This document shows, piece by piece, positions 1 to 5,815 of a DNA stretch of 5,950 nucleotides. This DNA is from an uncultured Faecalibacterium sp. GTDB lineage: Bacteria; Bacillota; Clostridia; Oscillospirales; Ruminococcaceae. The notes under the pieces are model-generated. The model did not search any database. It was given only the letters and a program-made list of their open reading frames with translations, and was not told the DNA's origin. The stretch covers positions 1-5,950 of the forward strand of contig CAAFQM010000209.1 of assembly GCA_900765105.1 (NCBI GenBank), in the 5' to 3' direction. Position numbers and translations under genes: made by a program. Position 1 is the stretch's first letter. Every line of letters begins with the position of its first letter.

Positions 1-105
1 GCCAGCAGGATGCGAGTGCTGCTCAAGGCACGAAGCATCCGCTGGGTGCCGCAACTCGAACTCGTGTCCGAGGAGAAAGCTCCCGGCACACCGACACCAT
101 CCCGC
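1..105. other. Unassigned segment downstream of dusB
   Basis: I can support no gene here. All three plus-strand frames are free of stops, which is weak evidence in GC-rich DNA, and none gives a protein I recognise or has a convincing ribosome binding site. On the minus strand, which continues past the dusB stop, bases 64-68 and 93-97 form a 5-bp inverted repeat (GTGTC/GACAC). It encloses a shorter imperfect stem around a CTTT loop. No T-run follows, so this does not look like an intrinsic terminator. The segment could be the flank of the next gene, an untranslated spacer or part of a dispersed repeat; the window edge prevents a decision. Confidence 0.4.
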
Positions 106-1125
106 TCAGGGGAACGGAACTTCCCGGGCGTCGTCCGGGTCGATGCCGGCCTTGCGCTGCTCGGCAAAAACAGCGTCGATCAGCTCGTCCAGGTCTTCCA
201 AGTGGGTCAGGGTGCAGCAGTAGCGGCGCAGATTGGCCGCGCCTTTCAGGCCCTTCATGTAGTGCATGGTCTGGGCGCGGGCCTGCGGCATGGCCACGAA
301 TTCGCCCTTCTGCTCCACCATTTCCTCCACCTGACGGCGCAAGGCGTTCATCCGTGCCTGCAGGTTTGGCTTCTTCGGGGCGGACGTACCCTCAATGGCG
401 GCGTTCACCCGCTCAAACAGCCACGGGTCGCCCAGCGCTGCCCGGGCGATCATCACGCCGTCGCAGCCGGTGTCCTGCATCATCTTCACTGCGTCCTCCG
501 CCGTGTGGATATCGCCGTTGCCCAGCACCGGCACTTTCACCGCGTCCTTCACCCGGGCGATGATCTCCGGGTCGATGCCCGGGGTGTACATCTGCTCCCG
601 GGTGCGGGCGTGCACTGCAATGAGAGCCGCACCCGCCTGCTCGCAGGCCTTGGCGCACTCCACGGCGGTGATGTGGTCGGCATCCCAGCCCTTGCGCATC
701 TTTACGGTGACAGGGCGCTTGGTGTGCGCCACCACCTGCTCCACGATGCGCCCGCAGCGGTCGGGATCCAGCATCAGCTTGCTGCCCGCACCGCCGGAGA
801 CGATCTTGGGTGCCGGGCAGCCCATGTTGATGTCTACAAAGTCGAATGCGTACTGCTCAATGGCGGCCGTGGCTTCGCCCATGATCTCGGGCACCTCGCC
901 GAAGATCTGCACGCCGTAGGGCGCACCGTTGGGTTCGGCCTTGAGCAGCCCGACAGTTTTGTGGTCGCCGTACACCAGTGCCCGGCTGGACACCATCTCG
1001 CTGACCGTAAAGCCTGCACCGTGCTGGGCCATCAGGCGGCGGCAGGGTGCATCCGTAAAGCCCGCCATGGGGCCGAACACTGCCCGGTGGGGCAGGATGA
1101 TGTTTCCGATTTTCAAAGGTTCCAT
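106..1125 (-). CDS. dusB: tRNA-dihydrouridine synthase, DusB type
   Basis: This 339-residue protein is a flavin-dependent enzyme that reduces uridine to dihydrouridine in the D-loop region of tRNA, in the cytoplasm. The N-terminal part is the FMN-binding TIM barrel: GPMAGFTDAPCRR (18-30) is the FMN-contact strand, DINMGCPAPK (98-107) carries the catalytic Cys103, VKMRKGW (141-147) supplies the conserved Lys142, and VHARTR (171-176) has the conserved His172. NGDI (203-206) and MIARAALGDPWLF (225-237) are the phosphate-binding end of the barrel. Residues from about 255 form the C-terminal helical tRNA-binding domain. The length is normal for the family. The ATG is preceded by GAGGAA about 6 bases upstream. 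The gene follows argS on the same strand, but 229 bp and a strong hairpin lie between them, so its expression may be partly separate. Which tRNA position is modified cannot be read from sequence; DusB rather than another Dus paralogue is the best fit. Confidence 0.95.
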   Translation of the reverse strand: MEPLKIGNIILPHRAVFGPMAGFTDAPCRRLMAQHGAGFTVSEMVSSRALVYGDHKTVGLLKAEPNGAPYGVQIFGEVPEIMGEATAAIEQYAFDFVDINMGCPAPKIVSGGAGSKLMLDPDRCGRIVEQVVAHTKRPVTVKMRKGWDADHITAVECAKACEQAGAALIAVHARTREQMYTPGIDPEIIARVKDAVKVPVLGNGDIHTAEDAVKMMQDTGCDGVMIARAALGDPWLFERVNAAIEGTSAPKKPNLQARMNALRRQVEEMVEQKGEFVAMPQARAQTMHYMKGLKGAANLRRYCCTLTHLEDLDELIDAVFAEQRKAGIDPDDAREVPFP

Positions 1126-1149
1126 TGGTGTTCCTCAATCGTTCTGAAC

Positions 1150-1208
1150 TGCCAGAAAAGCATACGATTTTTCATTGCCTCCGCTGCGCTCTGGCAATCA
1201 CAGCGGAA
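1150..1208 (-). other. Structured leader upstream of dusB (competing stems, possible pseudoknot)
   Basis: In the minus-strand RNA, 1207-1201 (UCCGCUG) pairs perfectly with 1186-1180 (CAGCGGA), and a further wobble pair is possible. The loop of this hairpin holds UGCCAGA (1196-1190), which is a perfect 7-base complement of UCUGGCA (1156-1150). Formed together these make an H-type pseudoknot with connecting loops of 4, 3 and 23 nt. A rival hairpin, AUUGCC (1198-1193) with GGCAAU (1179-1174), uses the same bases. The 3' arm ends about 14 bases before the dusB ribosome binding site. I see no clear promoter between the argS hairpin and this segment, so it may only be present in read-through RNA. 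The pairings are directly visible; any regulatory role is inference. Confidence 0.4.
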
Positions 1209-1225
1209 TTTTATTCTATATAAGA

Positions 1226-1261
1226 GCAATTCCGGACAGCCTGCGGGCTGCCCGGAATTGC
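1226..1261 (-). terminator. Strong hairpin after argS, probable terminator
   Basis: On the minus strand a 16-bp stem (1261-1246 with 1241-1226) closes on the tetraloop CGCA. Ten outer pairs and five inner pairs are Watson-Crick; the one exception, 1251 with 1236, is a G-U wobble in minus-strand RNA but an A-C mismatch in plus-strand RNA. This points to selection on the argS-strand transcript. The downstream bases, UCUUAUAUAG, are U-rich but not a clean run, so termination may be leaky. It lies about 94 bp beyond the argS stop. Confidence 0.65.
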
Positions 1262-1295
1262 ATTTTCACCAGAAAGGCCGCAACCGTAAAATGCA
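1259..1295 (-). repeat. 8-bp inverted repeat overlapping the foot of the argS hairpin
   Basis: TGCATTTT (1259-1266) and AAAATGCA (1288-1295) are perfect inverted repeats around 21 bases. The inner arm shares bases 1259-1261 with the outer three pairs of the terminator-like stem, so the two cannot both be fully formed. In plus-strand reading there is also a partial direct repeat: TGCA-TTTTCAC (1259-1269) and TGCAG-TTTTCAC (1292-1303). The rest of the 1296-1354 spacer holds nothing else I can name. Confidence 0.45.
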
Positions 1296-1354
1296 GTTTT
1301 CACGCAAAGCCGTTTCTGCCTGCTGATTTTTCTGTCACAGCCCGCAGATGGTCG

Positions 1355-3169
1355 TTACATCTTCTCCGGCACGTTGATCTTGAACATGGTCAGCACGTTA
1401 TAGATCGTGTTCTTCACGCCGATGCACAGAGCCAGACGGGCCTGCTGCACGGCGGGGTCTGCGCCCTGAATGCGGCAGTTGCCGTAGAAGCGGTGGAAGG
1501 CGCTGGCCAGATCGATGACGAAGCGGTTGATGCGGCTGGGGTCGTACTTTTCAGCCGCCATGACGATCTCCTGCGGGAAGGCTGCCAGCATACGGATCAG
1601 GTCCATCTCGCTCGGCTCAGTCAGCAGGGCGGCGTCCACCTTCTCTGCCCCGGCAAAGACCACGCCCTCGCTCTCCATCTTCTTCAGGATGGAGCAGATG
1701 CGGGCATGGGCGTACTGGACATAGTACACCGGGTTGTCGTTATCGGTCTTGACGGCCTGATCGAGGTCGAAGTCGATGCCGCTGCCGGCGTCGTGCATGT
1801 TGAACAGGAAGCGTGCGCTGTCGATGGGCACCTCTTCCAGCAGGTCGGTCAGGGTGATGGCATTGCCGGTACGCTTGGACATGCGCACAGGCTGGCCGTC
1901 GCGCATCAGGTTGACCATCTGCATCAGCACGACATCCAGATCCTCGCCGTTCAGGCCGATGGCGTCCATCGCGCCCTTCATACGGGCCACATGGCCGTGG
2001 TGGTCAGCGCCCCACACGTCGATAGCCTTGGCAAAGCCGCGGGTAGCCAGCTTGTTGTAGTGGTAAGCGATATCGGCGGCAAAGTAGGTGGGGATGCCGT
2101 TTGCACGCACCAGAACTTCGTCCTTGGCTTCCTCTTCGGTGCCGTCATCGGTCTTTTTCTTGTTCACGGTGCCGTACTTGGCAGCGTACTGGGCGCTGCG
2201 GTACATGACGGCACCGTCCTCTGCCTTATAGCATGCACCCAGCTCCAGCAGCTTATCCACCACGGCCATCACTGCGCCGGATTCGTGCAGGGTGCTCTCG
2301 TGGAACCACACATCATAGTCGATGCGGTACTTGCCCAGATCGCGCTTGAGGGCTGCGATGTTCTTGGGCAGAGCGTAGGCCACCAGTGCATCCTTCAGGG
2401 CCGCAAAGGCTTCGCTCTCGAACAGCGTTTCCTCGTCCACGCCCTGACATGCAGCAACATACTTGTCGCCGTTGATCTCTGCAAACTCGCCGGCCAGCAC
2501 CTTGATGTCGCCGCCCTGATAGCACTCCTTGGGCAGAGGATAGTTTTCCTCGCCGCAGAACTGCTGCAGGTAGCGCACGGCAAGGCTCTTGCCGAACTTC
2601 TGGATCTGGTTGCCTGCGTCGTTGATGTAGAACTCGCGGGTCACATCGTAACCGGCCCAGTCCAGCACAGCGGCCAGACAGTCGCCCAGCGCACCGCCGC
2701 GGGCGTTGCCCATGTGCATGGGGCCGGTGGGGTTGGCAGAAACGAACTCCACATTGTACTTGGCTCCCTTGCCGTGGTCGGTGCGGCCATACTCCTTATT
2801 GGCGCAGGCACCCAGCACCACGCCCGCCCAGTAGGACGGAGCAAGGAACAGGTTGATGAAGCCGGGGCCGGCCACCTCGACCTTGGAGAAGATGCTGCCG
2901 GTCAGGTCGGGCAGATGCGCCAGCAGGGCATCTGCGATCATCTTGGGGGCCTTGCGCCAGGCGCGGGCACCGGCCATGGCAAGGTTGGAGGCGATATCGC
3001 CGTTCTTCACGTCGGCGGGGATCTCCACGATGAAGGCGGGCAGCTCGGCTTCGGGCAGGGTGCCGTCTGCCATGGCAGCTTTTGCGGCAGCGGTCAGCAG
3101 GGCGCGTGCCTCGTCCAGCGCAGCCTGCCGGGGATTGTAGTTCTGGTAGGTCTTTTCAAATTCAGTCAT
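1355..3169 (-). CDS. argS: Arginyl-tRNA synthetase
   Basis: This 604-residue cytoplasmic class I aminoacyl-tRNA synthetase charges tRNA-Arg with arginine using ATP. Residues 1-110 are the N-terminal tRNA-binding (Add1-type) domain, with the typical GDIASNLAM (57-65) and GPGFINLFL (101-109). SANPTGPMHMGN (144-155) holds the HIGH motif as HMGN, and DVWGADHHGHVARM (384-397) is a conserved core segment. RMSKRTGN (429-436) is the KMSKS-like loop. YVQYAHARICSIL (483-495) starts the C-terminal DALR anticodon-binding domain, and the protein ends in the family-like NVPEKM. I chose the ATG at 3169 because AAAGGA (3179-3184) sits 9 bases upstream; an in-frame GTG at 3187 would put that site inside the gene. 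Residues about 333-350 are a Lys/Glu/Asp-rich stretch that seems longer than usual just before the conserved VLVRANG segment. The gene lies 36 bp after the DUF1934 gene, so it is probably cotranscribed with it. Confidence 0.97.
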   Translation of the reverse strand: MTEFEKTYQNYNPRQAALDEARALLTAAAKAAMADGTLPEAELPAFIVEIPADVKNGDIASNLAMAGARAWRKAPKMIADALLAHLPDLTGSIFSKVEVAGPGFINLFLAPSYWAGVVLGACANKEYGRTDHGKGAKYNVEFVSANPTGPMHMGNARGGALGDCLAAVLDWAGYDVTREFYINDAGNQIQKFGKSLAVRYLQQFCGEENYPLPKECYQGGDIKVLAGEFAEINGDKYVAACQGVDEETLFESEAFAALKDALVAYALPKNIAALKRDLGKYRIDYDVWFHESTLHESGAVMAVVDKLLELGACYKAEDGAVMYRSAQYAAKYGTVNKKKTDDGTEEEAKDEVLVRANGIPTYFAADIAYHYNKLATRGFAKAIDVWGADHHGHVARMKGAMDAIGLNGEDLDVVLMQMVNLMRDGQPVRMSKRTGNAITLTDLLEEVPIDSARFLFNMHDAGSGIDFDLDQAVKTDNDNPVYYVQYAHARICSILKKMESEGVVFAGAEKVDAALLTEPSEMDLIRMLAAFPQEIVMAAEKYDPSRINRFVIDLASAFHRFYGNCRIQGADPAVQQARLALCIGVKNTIYNVLTMFKINVPEKM

Positions 3170-3178
3170 TGGTCTGAT

Positions 3179-3184
3179 TCCTTT
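3179..3184 (-). promoter_or_regulatory. Ribosome binding site of argS
   Basis: AAAGGA on the minus strand, 9 bases before the ATG at 3169. It decides the start against the in-frame GTG at 3187. Confidence 0.75.
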
Positions 3185-3205
3185 CACAGTCTGGCGAAAA
3201 ATCGA

Positions 3206-3682
3206 TCAGTTCACATGGGTCACGGTCACTTCAAGGCGGTTGCGGCTGACAAGGTCGGCGCTGTTGGCGTCCAGCAGATAGCTGAATCTTGCGGTGCCGC
3301 CCTTTTCGGTCAGGTCGCAGACGATCTCATCTGCGGTCACGCCCAGCGTCATGGAGCCGTAGCCGGTCTCGTAATGGCACAGGTTGCGCCGGCCTTTTTC
3401 GATCACCAGCTGGGTGCCCGCGCCGCCGCCCTTACCAAACCGCAGCATTGCAACACGGCTGCCGTCGGCGGCGATCTTCAGGGTGGTGGTGCAGCCTTCG
3501 TAACCGGTGGTCTCGGTCTCTTTATAGGTAAGATAGTAGCTGCCGCCCTTCAGCGTAAAACTGCCCCGGGTCATCAGCTCCACAAATTCTTCTTTTTCTT
3601 CCGTCTCCGCAGGTTCGTCCACATGCTGTTCGATGCGGCTCTTGATGCGGATGATATAGTCTTCCTTCAAAGGTTTGTTCAC
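3206..3682 (-). CDS. DUF1934 (YwiB-like) protein of unknown function
   Basis: This 158-residue soluble protein has no signal peptide and no membrane segment. Its pattern fits DUF1934, a small beta-barrel (calycin-like) family that includes Bacillus YwiB: an early beta strand YIIRIKSRIE (9-18), the family-like FVELMTRGSFTLKGGSYYLTY (33-53), a central charged strand around VAMLRFGKGG (77-86), the signature YETGYGSMTLGV (104-115), and a C-terminal strand pair ending in RLEVTV. I chose GTG at 3682 because AGGGA (3691-3695) lies 8 bases upstream and leaves a 14-bp gap after murI; the in-frame TTG at 3700 would overlap murI by 4 bases and has no Shine-Dalgarno sequence. From general knowledge, ywiB also sits next to argS in Bacillus, which supports the assignment. 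The biochemical role is unknown. Its place between murI and argS suggests cotranscription, not a proven shared pathway. Confidence 0.85.
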   Translation of the reverse strand: MNKPLKEDYIIRIKSRIEQHVDEPAETEEKEEFVELMTRGSFTLKGGSYYLTYKETETTGYEGCTTTLKIAADGSRVAMLRFGKGGGAGTQLVIEKGRRNLCHYETGYGSMTLGVTADEIVCDLTEKGGTARFSYLLDANSADLVSRNRLEVTVTHVN

Positions 3683-3690
3683 GTTCTGGT

Positions 3691-3695
3691 TCCCT
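3691..3695 (-). promoter_or_regulatory. Ribosome binding site of the DUF1934 gene
   Basis: AGGGA on the minus strand, 8 bases before the GTG at 3682, just beyond the murI stop. It favours the GTG start over the TTG at 3700. Confidence 0.55.
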
Positions 3696-3696
3696 G

Positions 3697-4524
3697 TCAA
3701 TATTTGTCAATGGCGATCTGGTCCACCGGGCCACCCCGGTACTCACCCAGAAAAAGGTCGGCAGTCTGCACAAAGCTGTCCGGCACATCGCTGACATAGA
3801 AATGCGCCTGACCTTCCTTTTCCGGTGCCGCCCGCAGGCCGCGCTCGGCGAGCATTCGTTCCAGATGATGGGCAGCGGTCTTGGCCGGGTCGATCAGGGT
3901 CACGCTCTGGCCCATGAACTCTCCGATCATGGTCTTGAGCAGCGGATAATGGGTGCAGCCCAGAATCAGGGTGTCCACGCCCGCTTCCCGGATCTCGCGC
4001 AGATACTGCGCAATGACCAACTTCGTCACCTGCTGCTTTTCCTCCTCGCTGTGGTCCACATAGCCGGCTTCCACCAGCGGGACGAACAGCGGGCAGGCGC
4101 GGGCTGTGATCTCCACCCCGGGCACCAACTGACGCAGCAGCTTTTCGTAGCTGCGGGAGCGGATGGTGGCCGCCGTGCCGATGACGCCGATGCGGCGGTT
4201 GCGGGTGGCAAAAGCTGCTTCCCGGGCTGCGGCATCCACCACGCCCAGATACGGCACCGGAAGCTTTGCGGCTTCCTCTGCCGGGTAGGTGCTGGACACC
4301 GTGCCGCAGGCCGCCATGATGCACTTTACATTTTTAGAAAGCAGGAACGCAATGTCCTGCCGGGCATACTGCAGGATCGTCTCCGGGCTGCGGCTGCCGT
4401 AAGGCACGCGGCCGGTATCGCCGAAATAGATAATTTCCTCATGGGGCAGACGTTTGCGCAGCTCACGCACGCCGGTCAGGCCGCCAAGGCCGCTGTCAAA
4501 TACGCCGATGGGGCGGTTATCCAT
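3697..4524 (-). CDS. murI: Glutamate racemase
   Basis: This 275-residue cytoplasmic, cofactor-independent racemase interconverts L- and D-glutamate, supplying D-Glu for the second position of the peptidoglycan stem peptide. The visible motifs are GVFDSGLGGLTG (7-18) with Asp10 and Ser11, FGDTGRVPYGSRS (34-46), the first catalytic Cys73 in AACGTVSS (71-78), Glu152 in FVPLVEAG (147-154), and the second catalytic Cys190 in LGCTHYPLL (188-196). Both catalytic cysteines and His192 are present, so activity is expected. The oddity is Gly74 and Thr75 after Cys73, where the family usually has Cys-Asn-Thr; the Asn contacts substrate in known racemases. The ATG overlaps the end of ddl by 8 bp and the Shine-Dalgarno (GGA about 8 bases upstream, or AGGA at 12) is weak, which suggests translational coupling to ddl. 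The DUF1934 gene follows 14 bp later. Confidence 0.95.
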   Translation of the reverse strand: MDNRPIGVFDSGLGGLTGVRELRKRLPHEEIIYFGDTGRVPYGSRSPETILQYARQDIAFLLSKNVKCIMAACGTVSSTYPAEEAAKLPVPYLGVVDAAAREAAFATRNRRIGVIGTAATIRSRSYEKLLRQLVPGVEITARACPLFVPLVEAGYVDHSEEEKQQVTKLVIAQYLREIREAGVDTLILGCTHYPLLKTMIGEFMGQSVTLIDPAKTAAHHLERMLAERGLRAAPEKEGQAHFYVSDVPDSFVQTADLFLGEYRGGPVDQIAIDKY

Positions 4525-5608
4525 GCTGTTTTTCCGTCCTTTCCAGAGCCAGCGCGATCAGCCGGTCGATCAGTGCCGGGACCGGCAGACCTTCGTGCTC
4601 CATCAGTTTGGGGTACATGCTGATGGAAGTGAAGCCCGGAAAGGTATTGATCTCGTTGATCAGCACCCGGCCGGTGCCCTTTTCCACAAAGAAATCGCAG
4701 CGGGCAAGGCCTTCGCAGTTCAGTGCGGTGTAGGCCATGGCAGCGTAGGTCTTCACCTCGTCCAGCTTTGCCTCGGGCAGGTGAGCCGGGATCACCGTCT
4801 GGCTGACACCGTTCTTGTATTTATCGTCGTAGGTGTAGAACTCGGCACCGGCCAGGATCTCGCCCGGGCGGGTAGCCACGGCGGGGTCGGAGCCGATGAC
4901 AGCACACTCCACTTCCTGACCGTCCACAAAGGCCTCGAACACGACCTTGCGGTCGTTTTCCAGAGCAAGGACGATGGCCTTCTTCAGCTCTTCGCGGTTG
5001 GACACCTTGGAGATGCCCACGCTGGAACCGGCATTGGCGGGCTTGACGAACACCGGCCAGCCCAGCTTCTGCTCCACGCCGTCGCACACGCCTTCCAGAT
5101 CGGACTCGATCTCCCAGCGATTTGCAGCCAGCCATTTGGTGTGGGGCACGCCGTTGGCCTCGAACAGGGCGTTGGCCACTGCCTTATCCATGCACACAGC
5201 GCTTGCCAGAACGCCGCAGCCCACATAGGGGATACCGGCCAGCTCCAGCAGACCCTGCACGGTGCCGTCCTCGCCCCACAGGCCGTGGAGCACCGGGATG
5301 ACCACGTCGATGTGCAGTTTTTCCACCCGGCCTTCCGGGGTAAACAGGATCATGCCGTGGTCGGCACGATCCGGGCTGATGACGCAGGCCATGTTGCCGG
5401 CGGCCTCTTCCCAGCTGCCGTCTGCCATCTGGGCAGCAGTGGCCTCGGTGTAGAGCCAGCGGCCCTCTTTGGTAATGCCGACCGTGACCACCTCGTACTT
5501 GTCGCGGTCGATATTGTTGACGAAGTTGCCCACCGACACACGGCTGACCTCATGTTCGCTGGACATTCCGCCGAACAGCAGGGCTACGCACATTTTTTCA
5601 GACTGCAT
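4517..5608 (-). CDS. ddl: D-alanine-D-alanine ligase
   Basis: This 363-residue cytoplasmic ATP-grasp enzyme joins two D-Ala to make the terminal dipeptide of the peptidoglycan stem. The N-terminal domain has LFGGMSSEHEVS (11-22) with the substrate-binding Glu-His. LHGLWGEDGTVQGLLE (107-122) and YVGCGVLASAVCMDK (128-142) are the two Ddl family signatures of the first half. The ATP-grasp core shows VFVKPANAGSSVGISK (186-201), and LINEINTFPGFTS (316-328) carries the metal-binding Glu and Asn and the C-terminal signature. The omega loop reads FYTYDDKY (257-264); Lys263-Tyr264 match the Lys-Tyr pair of true D-Ala-D-Ala ligases, so this is not a VanA-type D-Ala-D-Lac ligase. The ATG at 5608 is preceded by AGGAGAGAG. 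It is the first gene of the minus-strand operon and its stop overlaps the murI start. Confidence 0.97.
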   Translation of the reverse strand: MQSEKMCVALLFGGMSSEHEVSRVSVGNFVNNIDRDKYEVVTVGITKEGRWLYTEATAAQMADGSWEEAAGNMACVISPDRADHGMILFTPEGRVEKLHIDVVIPVLHGLWGEDGTVQGLLELAGIPYVGCGVLASAVCMDKAVANALFEANGVPHTKWLAANRWEIESDLEGVCDGVEQKLGWPVFVKPANAGSSVGISKVSNREELKKAIVLALENDRKVVFEAFVDGQEVECAVIGSDPAVATRPGEILAGAEFYTYDDKYKNGVSQTVIPAHLPEAKLDEVKTYAAMAYTALNCEGLARCDFFVEKGTGRVLINEINTFPGFTSISMYPKLMEHEGLPVPALIDRLIALALERTEKQHG

Positions 5609-5613
5609 GATAA

Positions 5614-5622
5614 CTCTCTCCT
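5614..5622 (-). promoter_or_regulatory. Ribosome binding site of ddl
   Basis: AGGAGAGAG on the minus strand, starting 14 bases and ending 5 bases before the ATG. It fixes the ddl start. Confidence 0.75.
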
Positions 5623-5631
5623 ATTTATGAA

Positions 5632-5647
5632 GCCCCGTATCCGGGGC
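5632..5647 (-). other. Hairpin in the ddl leader
   Basis: GCCCCG (5647-5642) pairs perfectly with CGGGGC (5637-5632) around the tetraloop GATA in the minus-strand RNA. It lies between the predicted transcript start near 5674 and the ribosome binding site at 5614-5622. There is no T-run after it, so it is not a terminator; it could stabilise the 5' end of the message or affect translation. The structure is visible and the role is a guess. Confidence 0.55.
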
Positions 5648-5680
5648 AGGATCAAACCGGTAAAAATGCCGTTCTGGCTT

Positions 5681-5709
5681 ATTATACAATATCTATGCGT
5701 GGGATGCAA
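5681..5709 (-). promoter_or_regulatory. Promoter of the ddl-murI-DUF1934-argS operon
   Basis: On the minus strand, -35 TTGCAT (5709-5704), a 17-base spacer and a perfect -10 TATAAT (5686-5681). The start is predicted near 5674, giving a leader of about 66 nt. This is the only strong promoter I see for the four-gene run. Confidence 0.8.
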
Positions 5710-5717
5710 GCAGAATG

Positions 5718-5794
5718 CGAAAAGTGCAAAAGAGAGATTTTTCAAAAAAACTTTCCAAAAATCGCATTTTTCCGCTTGACGAACCGAAAAGTGC
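5718..5794 (+). repeat. 10-bp direct repeat in the divergent promoter region
   Basis: CGAAAAGTGC occurs at 5718-5727 and again at 5785-5794, with start points 67 bp apart. The first copy lies at about -44 to -53 relative to the ddl start; the second lies inside the -35/-10 spacer of the rpmG promoter. The coordinates span both copies and the sequence between. It could be a regulator site serving both promoters or chance. Confidence 0.35.
5738..5771 (+). promoter_or_regulatory. A-tract segment upstream of the rpmG promoter
   Basis: Runs of T or A lie at 5738-5742, 5744-5750, 5757-5761 and 5767-5771; the last three are centred about 10-12 bp apart, which would favour bent DNA or an UP-like contact for RNA polymerase. 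AAAAAT and ATTTTT at 5757-5771 are a perfect inverted repeat around CGC, ending 4 bp before the -35 box. Confidence 0.4.
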
Positions 5795-5804
5795 GTGGTA
5801 CAAT
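5776..5804 (+). promoter_or_regulatory. Promoter of rpmG
   Basis: -35 TTGACG (5776-5781), a 17-base spacer and -10 TACAAT (5799-5804), each one base from consensus. The start is predicted near 5811, so the rpmG leader is about 97 nt. Confidence 0.85.
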
Positions 5805-5815
5805 GATATCACCTC

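Noticed and set aside
1..36. Possible minus-strand gene start at 36 (MLRALSSTRILL, cut by the window edge)
   Set aside because: No Shine-Dalgarno sequence and too short to recognise.
48..66. T-loop-like GTTCGAGT on the minus strand suggesting a tRNA
   Set aside because: The flanking bases do not form a 5-bp T-stem and no acceptor or anticodon arm can be built around it.
1207..1261. AT-rich stretch after the argS hairpin as a dusB promoter
   Set aside because: Several -10-like hexamers exist (for example TAGAAT), but none has a -35 box at 16-18 bases.
10..1326. 438-residue plus-strand open frame opposite dusB
   Set aside because: Antisense shadow of dusB with no motif and no ribosome binding site before its ATG.
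3170..3187. Upstream GTG start for argS
   Set aside because: It would place the good ribosome binding site AAAGGA inside the gene, and has no such site of its own.
3683..3700. Upstream TTG start for the DUF1934 gene
   Set aside because: No Shine-Dalgarno sequence before it; the GTG at 3682 has one.
1175..3799. 874-residue plus-strand open frame
   Set aside because: It runs antisense to argS, the DUF1934 gene and the end of murI, all with clear family motifs. Its protein has no recognisable domain and the composition of an antisense shadow (rich in His, Val, Gly, Ala).
4517..5608. ddl as a vancomycin-resistance-type D-Ala-D-Lac ligase
   Set aside because: The omega loop keeps the Lys-Tyr pair of D-Ala-D-Ala ligases and no van accessory genes are present.
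3802..5779. Long plus-strand open frames (3802-4623 and 4454-5779) opposite murI and ddl
   Set aside because: Shadows of well-identified genes caused by high GC at third codon positions.
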